Positions 1 to 5,407 of a stretch of 5,407 nt of DNA are shown here, one piece after another. Under the pieces are notes generated by a model that was given only the letters and a program-made list of their open reading frames with translations, ran no database searches and was not told the DNA's origin. This DNA is from an uncultured Porphyromonas sp. (GTDB lineage: Bacteria > Bacteroidota > Bacteroidia > Bacteroidales > Porphyromonadaceae), in assembly GCA_945965245.1 (NCBI GenBank), contig CAMFNC010000115.1, forward strand, positions 1 to 5,407, written 5' to 3'. The position numbers were made by a program, and so were the translations under genes. How positions within the stretch are numbered: the first letter of the stretch is position 1; each line of letters opens with the position of its first letter.

Positions 1-1139
1 ACACAGTGAGCAAGAAGCTGCGCACCGAGGCCTATCGCATGTCTTTTGCAGCCGGCTATCGGCTGATGCCACGTCTTGATGTGGGGCTTTCTGCCGGTTA
101 TACCGGAGAGATGCGCTACGGACGCAAAGACCCCAGAGTGCAAAATATATCGTCCGATGTGCAAGCCGCGGCCTCTGTTTCTTGGGATATGCATTCGTGG
201 GGACAGATTTCCGCAGGTTACTCCATACGGCATTATATTCAGCAACTCAGTTTCAGCGTGCTGACCCCATCAGCCACCGAACCCATCTACATCATGCGCC
301 CGATGGGCGAATATAATTTTCGTTATTCCGGTCAGGAAGACCAGGGAGCATATCGTCATCGCTATGCCGAAAGTACCACCACGGCTGTTTGGTTGTTGCC
401 GGCACTCAACGCCCGATTGGTGTGTGAATATGCCCGGAGTAACGCCCGTTTGGAAACACGCGAAGCCGGCGTGTATCTGAATGAACTGCGAGAATGGAAG
501 CTTCGTCCGAATCTTCAGTTCGATGTATTGACCATCGGAGCACACACATGGGCTATCCGTTTGGGGCACTCGCACGAAGAGAAAGGAGGCGAAGAACGTA
601 TTTATAAGTTCGAAAAAATAGATGACCACACCTCGCTGACCAATGCCATACTGCTGGCCACGGAAAACAGTTATGCCGAGGCCTCGCACACGACCGAAGG
701 CGGAGTGGAATGGCGCAGACGGAATACTCACAGCCGATGGTTTATGGGATTGGACTACGAACGAAAGACATTCGATGGCCGGCATCGAACCGACACTCTC
801 CGTTCGCACTTCTTGCAAAATGCCCTACGCCTGTCCCTCGGGCTGAAATGGCAACGAAAACGAACGGAATGTCGAACGGATATTATGGGCAGACTGCTCA
901 TAACGGATACACGGCTCCAGAAACTCAATAGAGAACAACCCACCCACATTATCGAACGAGACCGGCTCATCTACCTCGGCGGCCCACAGCTCCGACTCCA
1001 TGCCGTGCACGAATATCGCTATCGGCTGCACGCCGGTAAGCCGAACATGCTATCGCTCGCACTGGCTGGCGAAGCCGGATTTTGGCGACAGTCACTGCGC
1101 ACTTATAGTGGCAGTGTCACCATAGCCTATCTTTTCTGA
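1..1139 (+). CDS. Outer-membrane beta-barrel protein, 5'-truncated (DUF6850-like)
   Basis: This is the C-terminal part of a probable outer-membrane beta-barrel protein; the reading frame is open to the left edge. A GTG at 6 could be called as a start, but I reject it: the first visible residues already read as amphipathic barrel strands (AYRMSFAAGYRL, then LDVGLSAGYTGEMRY) and there is no signal peptide, so the true start lies upstream. About 378 residues are visible. Alternating hydrophobic and polar residues, many Tyr, Trp and Arg, and charged loops recur throughout. The protein ends in GSVTIAYLF, a final strand closing on Phe, as the BAM machinery typically recognises. It contains no TonB-receptor plug in the visible part. 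The arrangement recalls the DUF6850 outer-membrane family of Bacteroidota; that family name is from memory and tentative. It lies 30 bases before an ABC ATPase gene and probably shares its transcript. Whether it is a pore or a receptor partner cannot be told. Confidence 0.75.
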   Translation, partial: TVSKKLRTEAYRMSFAAGYRLMPRLDVGLSAGYTGEMRYGRKDPRVQNISSDVQAAASVSWDMHSWGQISAGYSIRHYIQQLSFSVLTPSATEPIYIMRPMGEYNFRYSGQEDQGAYRHRYAESTTTAVWLLPALNARLVCEYARSNARLETREAGVYLNELREWKLRPNLQFDVLTIGAHTWAIRLGHSHEEKGGEERIYKFEKIDDHTSLTNAILLATENSYAEASHTTEGGVEWRRRNTHSRWFMGLDYERKTFDGRHRTDTLRSHFLQNALRLSLGLKWQRKRTECRTDIMGRLLITDTRLQKLNREQPTHIIERDRLIYLGGPQLRLHAVHEYRYRLHAGKPNMLSLALAGEAGFWRQSLRTYSGSVTIAYLF

Positions 1140-1169
1140 CCTTTTATTATCAATGAGGATATATACTAT

Positions 1170-2060
1170 ATGACCAATATCATCGAATGCGAACACCTAT
1201 GCCATGCCTATGGCAAGCGTGTGATTTATGAAGACCTGAACTTCACCGTGCCCCAAGGGCGCATCATGGGGCTGCTGGGCAAAAACGGAACCGGCAAAAC
1301 CACTACCATCAATATACTGAACGGCTATCTTAAACCGCTCTCCGGCCGATGCACTCTCTTCGGCGAAGATTGCAACAGACTCTCTCCTCACACCAAACAA
1401 CGTATCGGCCTCCTATTGGAAGGGCACGTGCAATACAATTTCATGCGCATGGACCAATTGGAGAAGTTCTACAAGCCGTTCTACCCCCATTGGAATAGCG
1501 ATATATACCATACTCTCATCTCCAAACTGAAAGTAAGCCCTCGGCAGACCATCGGCTCCATGAGTAACGGGCAGCGTTCGCAGGTGGCACTCGGTGTGGT
1601 TTTGGCACAGGAGCCCGAATTACTGATTTTGGATGACTTTTCATTGGGACTGGACCCCGGTTATCGCCGTCTTTTTACCGACATACTCCGCGAATATACG
1701 ACTGCCACCGCCAAGACCATCTTCCTGACTTCACACATCATACAAGACATGGAGCGGCTTATAGACGATTGTATCATCATGGGCTACGGAGGTATCATTA
1801 TGCAGAAGAGTGTGAAAGAACTGATGAGCCAATGCCATCGCTACTCCTTCGAATGGGAGGGCGACGCTCTGCCGCAAGCCTCCGAACTGTATGCTTCGGA
1901 GAGGCTTCTGGATAATCGTGTGGAGAGCTATTCGTTTCTTGAAGAAGCGGACATGCAGAGCCTCCTATCCTCACTGGCCGGAGGCCGAACCATTGCGACG
2001 AGAAAATCCCCTGCACTCACGTTGGAAGATATTTTCATAGGCCTAACCGGCAAATACTAA
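1170..2060 (+). CDS. ABC transporter ATP-binding protein (ABC-2 type)
   Basis: A 296-residue cytoplasmic ATPase that should power the permease encoded next to it. Motifs in order: Walker A GKNGTGKTT at residues 37-45; a Q-loop region around LLLEGHVQY (81-89) with no Gln at the usual place; a signature MSNGQ (131-135) in place of LSGGQ; Walker B LLILD (151-155); D-loop SLGLD (158-162); and switch His189 in LTSHI. The residue after the Walker B Asp, normally the catalytic Glu, is Asp156, followed by Phe rather than Pro. The C-terminal extension ends in PALTLEDIFIGLTGKY, a tail common in ABC-2 exporter ATPases. The ATG at 1170 is preceded by GAGGA at 1155-1159, an acceptable ribosome-binding site for this phylum. 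The gene follows the barrel gene by 30 bases and precedes the permease by 20, so an operon is likely. Family assignment is firm. The transported substrate is unknown. Confidence 0.95.
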   Translation: MTNIIECEHLCHAYGKRVIYEDLNFTVPQGRIMGLLGKNGTGKTTTINILNGYLKPLSGRCTLFGEDCNRLSPHTKQRIGLLLEGHVQYNFMRMDQLEKFYKPFYPHWNSDIYHTLISKLKVSPRQTIGSMSNGQRSQVALGVVLAQEPELLILDDFSLGLDPGYRRLFTDILREYTTATAKTIFLTSHIIQDMERLIDDCIIMGYGGIIMQKSVKELMSQCHRYSFEWEGDALPQASELYASERLLDNRVESYSFLEEADMQSLLSSLAGGRTIATRKSPALTLEDIFIGLTGKY

Positions 2061-2080
2061 CCCTATCCATATTATTTATA

Positions 2081-2761
2081 ATGAACACCATTCGTCCGCT
2101 GCTCTATAAAGAGTGGATCAAAAGCCGTACTGTTACGCTTATTGCTTTCGGTGTAGCATTGCTTTGTTTGTTTTATACCCTCTATAACTTCCGTACGGCA
2201 TTGCACCTCAAAGGAGTAGTGCATCTCTGGTCGGTGATGATAGACCGAGAAGCTCTGTTTGTGGAGCGTCTGCGTCATATCCCCATGCTGCTGGGATGTG
2301 TGGTAGCCACGGCTCAAATGGTGCCCGAGGTCTTGCAGAAGCGCCTGAAGTTGACTTTGCATCTACCCATTACCGATGCTCGCGGTACTTGCTATATGTT
2401 ATTGTTCGGTGTCGGCATCATAGTCGTTTATATCGCTATCATGTTGATAGGCATAGCATCATATTACGGCTGTTATATGCCGCGTGAATTGCTGTTACGA
2501 ATTCTCCGGAGCATGATACCGTGGTGTCTGGCCGGACCAAGTGCCTATTTTCTGACCTCATGGGTTATATTGGAAGGACGGCTGATGCAACGCATCGTGG
2601 CATTGTTGATATCCGTAGGTCTCCTATTGCTCTACTTCTCTGCTCAGACTCCGGAGGCATATCCTGCCGGCATGATGGTGACATTGCTGTTGCTCACCGT
2701 TTTCTCCTCCATTCTGCCGCTCCATGCCGTAAATCGTTTTCGCAAAGGTTTTATCCACTAA
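2081..2761 (+). CDS. ABC-2-type transporter permease
   Basis: A 226-residue integral membrane protein with about six hydrophobic segments, near residues 17-36, 66-83, 103-130, 142-163, 170-187 and 196-214. The N-terminus (MNTIRPLLYKEWIKSR) is the basic, cytoplasmic-side opening usual for ABC-2 permeases. The stretch EVLQKRLKLTLHLPI (residues 83-97), just after segment 2, resembles the coupling-helix region that contacts the ATPase in this superfamily. The length fits a single six-helix half-transporter, so the working unit probably has two copies of this protein and two of the upstream ATPase. The ATG at 2081 follows an AT-rich leader with no Shine-Dalgarno, typical of Bacteroidota. The gene sits 20 bases after the ATPase and 11 bases before the DUF4857-like gene. 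Transport direction and substrate are not visible; ABC-2 permeases are mostly exporters, but some (NosY-type) serve metalloenzyme maturation. Confidence 0.88.
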   Translation: MNTIRPLLYKEWIKSRTVTLIAFGVALLCLFYTLYNFRTALHLKGVVHLWSVMIDREALFVERLRHIPMLLGCVVATAQMVPEVLQKRLKLTLHLPITDARGTCYMLLFGVGIIVVYIAIMLIGIASYYGCYMPRELLLRILRSMIPWCLAGPSAYFLTSWVILEGRLMQRIVALLISVGLLLLYFSAQTPEAYPAGMMVTLLLLTVFSSILPLHAVNRFRKGFIH

Positions 2762-2772
2762 TCATCACCTCA

Positions 2773-4041
2773 ATGAAATATATCAAAACATTGCTTATAA
2801 TACTGGGAGCGCTCCTATTGAGTTGTTATCTGCCCGACTTGTATGAATATCTGTTTCTCCACACACAGCGGCCGTCTTTCGTGCTCTATAGCGAAGTGGC
2901 GCAAACATTTGTGCAGACACGAATGGAAAATGAGAAACTCTTGCGTGAAACGGTGGATGGCAAAAGACAATTTACCGAAAACGAATTCGATAGCATCCTA
3001 CCCACTTTCTACGTACGCCAACTGGCCGCCGATGGCAAACTGCCGGATACGCTGCTGGGCAAGGCCATATCTATGCCTCTGATCAGAAATACCAACTTTA
3101 CTCACAGATTCGATCCCACAGGATTAAACCGTAAACCGCCGCATGCTTATCAACTGCTGGAGAGTGCACCGGCACGTGTGGGGCTTTCACCGGCGGAAGA
3201 TCTGTTCGTCTTCCGAGGCAAGGATATCTTATTCTTCAATTCCAAGACCCATGACATTGATGAAGCTAAGAGCAAACTCTTCCAAAAAGCATTCGACCGT
3301 GTACAAATTACCGGAGACATCGTTCGAGCCGTAGGTGATGGTAATGCGCGCAAAGAGTATGACGAGGGGTATCTGCTGCTGGATGAAGCCGGACATCTTT
3401 TTCACTTCAAGCAAGTCAAAGGCAGACCTTATCTGGTTCAAATCAAAACCGACAAACTGCCTTCGCCCATCCTGCACATGGACTTATGCGGATTTGCCGA
3501 CCGCGAAAAGTTGGCATACGTGCAGACAACCGATGGAGCACTGTATATGCTGAGTAACCATGCATATAAATTCCTAAAGCTCGATCTACCTCCCATAGAC
3601 CATCGGCACGATGAGTGGATGGCCATCGGCAATATGTTTTATACCACCTATCACATAGCACGAGGCAGTCAGGTCGATTTCGTGGCCGTGGAGACCGAAA
3701 CCGGCCGACGAGTGGCAGATTATACAGAAATCTTCCCGGCAAGCATCTCCGAAAAAACGGAAGCCATACTGTTTCCTTTCCGGCTGACCTTTACCAACGA
3801 TGCCGACCCACAGGTATATCCGCGCTGGGAATGGGGCAGTCCATACAGCTTGCTGGTGGCTCTGCTCTGCGTCATCATTTATGTAATATGGCGTGGCAGG
3901 CACCTCGGACGCAAACGGATTGCAGCACATGTTTTATTCATCTTTATCGCAGGTATATATGGATGGATAACCCTCATGCTATTATCCTCTAAGCCCTCCT
4001 ATAAAAGCACACTCATCCATCACCACAAGGAAACCAGATAA
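2773..4041 (+). CDS. Membrane-anchored periplasmic protein, DUF4857-like
   Basis: A 422-residue protein of unknown function, encoded 11 bases after the permease. I start it at the ATG at 2773 (MKYIKTLLIILGALLLSC) because that gives an N-terminal membrane segment at residues 4-22; the open frame extends upstream to 2521 only by overlapping the permease in another frame. A Cys at residue 18 after LLLS faintly resembles a lipobox, but a signal anchor seems likelier. Residues about 30-355 should be periplasmic. Several stretches there read like beta-propeller blades: 142-164, 183-225, 236-271 and 281-320, with patterns such as GYLLLDEAGHLFHF and TTDGALYML. Two membrane segments follow (357-373 and 384-405), separated by the basic loop WRGRHLGRKR, which fits positive-inside topology and puts the tail HHHKETR in the periplasm. 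It recalls the DUF4857 family, known next to Bacteroidota ABC transporters; this is recognised from architecture, not a search. It may be an accessory or substrate-handling subunit. Confidence 0.82.
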   Translation: MKYIKTLLIILGALLLSCYLPDLYEYLFLHTQRPSFVLYSEVAQTFVQTRMENEKLLRETVDGKRQFTENEFDSILPTFYVRQLAADGKLPDTLLGKAISMPLIRNTNFTHRFDPTGLNRKPPHAYQLLESAPARVGLSPAEDLFVFRGKDILFFNSKTHDIDEAKSKLFQKAFDRVQITGDIVRAVGDGNARKEYDEGYLLLDEAGHLFHFKQVKGRPYLVQIKTDKLPSPILHMDLCGFADREKLAYVQTTDGALYMLSNHAYKFLKLDLPPIDHRHDEWMAIGNMFYTTYHIARGSQVDFVAVETETGRRVADYTEIFPASISEKTEAILFPFRLTFTNDADPQVYPRWEWGSPYSLLVALLCVIIYVIWRGRHLGRKRIAAHVLFIFIAGIYGWITLMLLSSKPSYKSTLIHHHKETR

Positions 4042-4104
4042 TATATTTCGTTATCCGCTCCATTCATTGATTCCCAACGTATGAAATTTCATCCTTGTGG
4101 TGAT
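4019..4104. repeat. 13-bp perfect inverted repeat at operon junction
   Basis: The left arm ATCACCACAAGGA (4019-4031) and the right arm TCCTTGTGGTGAT (4092-4104) are exact reverse complements separated by 60 bases. The left arm codes for the last residues of the DUF4857-like protein (HHHKE); the right arm ends 20 bases before the ATG at 4125. In RNA the arms could pair into a 13-bp stem with a long loop; no U-tract follows, so it is not a standard intrinsic terminator. As DNA, the arms could be regulator half-sites or recombination sites of a small invertible segment. No recombinase gene is present in the window. The repeat is directly visible; any role is inference. Confidence 0.7.
4081..4092. 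promoter_or_regulatory. 12-bp perfect palindrome, possible operator
   Basis: ATGAAATTTCAT is identical to its reverse complement. It lies in the intergenic region before the small gene and touches the right arm of the 13-bp inverted repeat, sharing base 4092. A dimeric regulator could bind such a site, or it could be chance in AT-rich DNA. Its ATG would open only a 19-codon frame ending at 4140 that overlaps the next gene, so I do not treat it as a start codon. No clear promoter of the Bacteroidota type (TTTG, then TAnnTTTG) was found beside it. Confidence 0.3.
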
Positions 4105-4124
4105 ACGTGCCATCAGTGGATGGA

Positions 4125-4289
4125 ATGGAAAAATTCATAAAACTTTTACACAACATGATGAAATCACGAAAGAAGCAGGGTTATGAAGCCCCGCAAATGC
4201 AAACTTACCAATTGGAAGTTCGGCAGCACATCCTAACCAACCCCTCCAAAGTGACGATTGACGACTTTGGAGACGGAGGCGAACTCTAA
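4125..4289 (+). CDS. Small protein with acidic GDGGEL C-terminus
   Basis: A 54-residue protein of unknown function. The frame also contains a GTG at 4107 (60 residues) and tandem ATGs at 4155 and 4158 (44 or 43 residues). I favour the ATG at 4125 (MEKFIKLLHNMMKSRKKQ) over the GTG, but the short form starting MMKSRKKQGYEAP is a serious alternative. It has three parts: a basic amphipathic N-terminus, a middle YEAPQMQTYQLEVRQHIL, and an acidic Gly-rich end (TIDDFGDGGEL). This layout matches a loose class of tiny Bacteroidota proteins: Lys-rich start, a 'YxxPxxxxxxxE' middle, and a tail rich in Gly, Asp and Glu. I recall these only as unnamed hypotheticals, often beside surface-protein genes. It has no Cys, membrane segment or clear signal peptide. 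It lies 19 bases before the surface lipoprotein gene and is probably co-transcribed with it. A peptide precursor is possible but unproven. Confidence 0.65.
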   Translation: MEKFIKLLHNMMKSRKKQGYEAPQMQTYQLEVRQHILTNPSKVTIDDFGDGGEL

Positions 4290-4308
4290 CAGATTAATCC
4301 CTCAAGAA

Positions 4309-5407
4309 ATGAAAGCAAAACAAATCCTCCTTCTCGGTAGTTTTTTGACCGTTCTTTGTCCTCTTTCTTGCTCTCGTGACATACCGAATACCCAATCCCC
4401 AAGCAATCGAATATATCCGGTCTGCCTGTATTTGGAAAGTCCTCCACCAATAATGACTCCGGGCACTACTAGATGGTGCGTGGAACGTCTGAACAAGGGT
4501 AATCCTCGCCAACTCAATATCAGTTGGGACGAAAAAGAGAATATGCGAATAAATCTCTACTTATTTCAGCAGGAACACAATGAAGATTGGCGCAAAGATC
4601 CTCGGAAATACTTGGAAGTCACAGCTATCATACCTCCCGGGAGCAATGCCATTGTTAAGAATAACGGGAAGAAAATATTGGATCTCTCCAAAGTCAAAGA
4701 ATTCAATGTGGACTTCACCGGAAAAGACTTTGACCCGAACAAGAAACTTAAATATGTATTGGTTGCCGGAAGTCAAGATTTTGGTTTTGGAGTGGTTCCA
4801 AGTCTCGTACAAGCTCCTCTTAGTGGGAATAACGGACAAATTGGACATATGAAAGCATGGACCAAAGTGCTCGAAACACAACACCCGGAAAAAACAGGAG
4901 GAACATTGGTACTGAAAGGGAACTTGGAATGGGCGACCTCGGTTCTGGCAGTCAAATTTGAAGTTGCATCACAGTTTGCCGATAAGACATTCAATACTCC
5001 GGGAAGTGGACTTTCTTTCAGGCTCACCAAAGGGAAACGCAACTTCCCCAAATACATAGACCCCGTATTAAGAAAGCCAAGGTTAAAATATAATAACCCC
5101 CAAAAGGATTTTAGGACTTTTTATGCTTTTGGTGTCAGCCTATATGGCGAAACACCCAAGATTTCCCAAATGGTGGATGAAATGGGTTATCGTTATTTCC
5201 CCATTCCGGCAGAAGTGGAGGGTACTGGCATTGATTTGACCGGAGCGGAATTACAGTGGTCTGATGCTCTTTCTTATCCCAAACTGACTTATGGAGGAAA
5301 GGAGTTTAAAAACGGTGAGGTAATCGGGAGACTGAAAGAAGGAGTACATATAGTGCCGGGAAAATGCTATGGTATCATCATCGAAGTAAAAGATACAGGT
5401 GATGGTA
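4309..5407 (+). CDS. Surface lipoprotein, fimbrillin-like, 3'-truncated
   Basis: An open frame from the ATG at 4309 to the right edge, 366 codons without a stop, so the C-terminus is missing. The N-terminus MKAKQILLLGSFLTVLCPLSC is a signal peptide ending at a probable lipid-modified Cys21; the lipobox PLSC is non-canonical at position -3, where Leu is usual. The mature part is mostly beta-strand-like and lacks membrane segments. It weakly resembles fimbrillin or Mfa-like proteins of Bacteroidota: TTR at 53-55, then INLYLF (81-86), which recalls the 'lxvyvF' strand near the start of such domains; KYVLVAGS (148-155), which recalls the next conserved strand; and FYAFGVSLYGE (271-281). R55 is a possible Arg-protease processing point if the protein is handled like P. 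gingivalis fimbrillins. It also has four Cys besides Cys21 (17, 39, 57, 353). It follows the small GDGGEL gene by 19 bases with only a weak AAGAA ahead of the ATG. That it is a lipoprotein is fairly secure; the fimbrillin link is tentative. Confidence 0.78.
   Translation, partial: MKAKQILLLGSFLTVLCPLSCSRDIPNTQSPSNRIYPVCLYLESPPPIMTPGTTRWCVERLNKGNPRQLNISWDEKENMRINLYLFQQEHNEDWRKDPRKYLEVTAIIPPGSNAIVKNNGKKILDLSKVKEFNVDFTGKDFDPNKKLKYVLVAGSQDFGFGVVPSLVQAPLSGNNGQIGHMKAWTKVLETQHPEKTGGTLVLKGNLEWATSVLAVKFEVASQFADKTFNTPGSGLSFRLTKGKRNFPKYIDPVLRKPRLKYNNPQKDFRTFYAFGVSLYGETPKISQMVDEMGYRYFPIPAEVEGTGIDLTGAELQWSDALSYPKLTYGGKEFKNGEVIGRLKEGVHIVPGKCYGIIIEVKDTGDG

Noticed and set aside
6..8. GTG at 6 as the start of the first gene
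   Set aside because: The frame is open upstream, no signal peptide follows, and the first residues already look like barrel strands. The gene is truncated by the window edge.
270..818. A 182-codon open frame on the minus strand
   Set aside because: It lies fully antisense to the barrel gene, shows no recognisable domain and has unusual composition (many Cys, Phe and Gln), as expected of a shadow frame.
2521..2772. An 84-codon N-terminal extension of the DUF4857-like gene
   Set aside because: It overlaps the permease gene in another frame, and the start at 2773 gives a proper membrane anchor in the usual operon spacing.
4042..4049. TATATTTC as a Bacteroidota -7 promoter box (TAnnTTTG) for the small gene
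   Set aside because: It matches five of six defined positions, but no TTTG-type -33 box is found at the right distance upstream; AT-rich DNA gives such matches often.
4019..4104. Intrinsic terminator formed by the 13-bp repeat
   Set aside because: The loop would be 60 bases and no run of T follows the right arm, so it does not fit a standard terminator, although a processing or pausing stem remains possible.
4081..4140. A 19-codon frame with Cys and Trp (MKFHPCGDTCHQWMEWKNS) as a leader peptide
   Set aside because: It overlaps the small gene in another frame, starts within a palindrome and has no ribosome-binding site. Nothing beyond its length supports it.
4294..4517. Two overlapping minus-strand frames of about 70 codons
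   Set aside because: Both are antisense to the start of the lipoprotein gene, which has a clear signal peptide and a long open frame.
4561..5057. Plus- and minus-strand frames of 90-107 codons
   Set aside because: All lie inside the edge-open lipoprotein gene in other frames and show no recognisable domain or start context.

Overview
The window reads as chromosomal DNA from a Bacteroidota bacterium, most plausibly Porphyromonas or a close relative. The protein families, the near-absence of strong Shine-Dalgarno sequences, AT-rich gene leaders and a base composition near 45-50% GC all point there. This assignment is inference; there is no rRNA or other marker gene. All five genes lie on the + strand. 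No tRNA, rRNA, CRISPR array, insertion sequence or integrase was seen.

Region 1 (about 1-4041) is a compact, probably co-transcribed envelope operon. It opens with the 3' part of an outer-membrane beta-barrel protein whose N-terminus lies off the left edge. Then come an ABC transporter ATPase, a six-helix ABC-2-type permease, and a 422-residue membrane-anchored protein resembling the uncharacterised DUF4857 family. Gaps are 30, 20 and 11 bases. The ATPase and permease should form an inner-membrane ABC-2 transporter. The fourth protein would place a large periplasmic domain, possibly beta-propeller-like, beside it, and the barrel supplies an outer-membrane element. The substrate cannot be read from the sequence.

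Region 2 (about 4012-4124) is the boundary between two gene sets. It holds a perfect 13-bp inverted repeat, with the left arm inside the last codons of the DUF4857-like gene and the right arm just before the next gene. A perfect 12-bp palindrome abuts the right arm. It could be an mRNA hairpin, a regulator site or, more speculatively, a very small invertible segment.

Region 3 (about 4125-5407) has a small gene of 54 residues or fewer, ending in an acidic Gly-rich tail (GDGGEL). After 19 bases comes a predicted surface lipoprotein, open to the right edge (366 codons visible), with weak fimbrillin-like features. The pair looks like a separate surface-protein operon and is somewhat more AT-rich than the ABC genes in the lines sampled.

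The most interesting items are the four-gene trans-envelope ABC system, the inverted repeat at the operon junction, and the small GGEL-tailed peptide before the surface lipoprotein.
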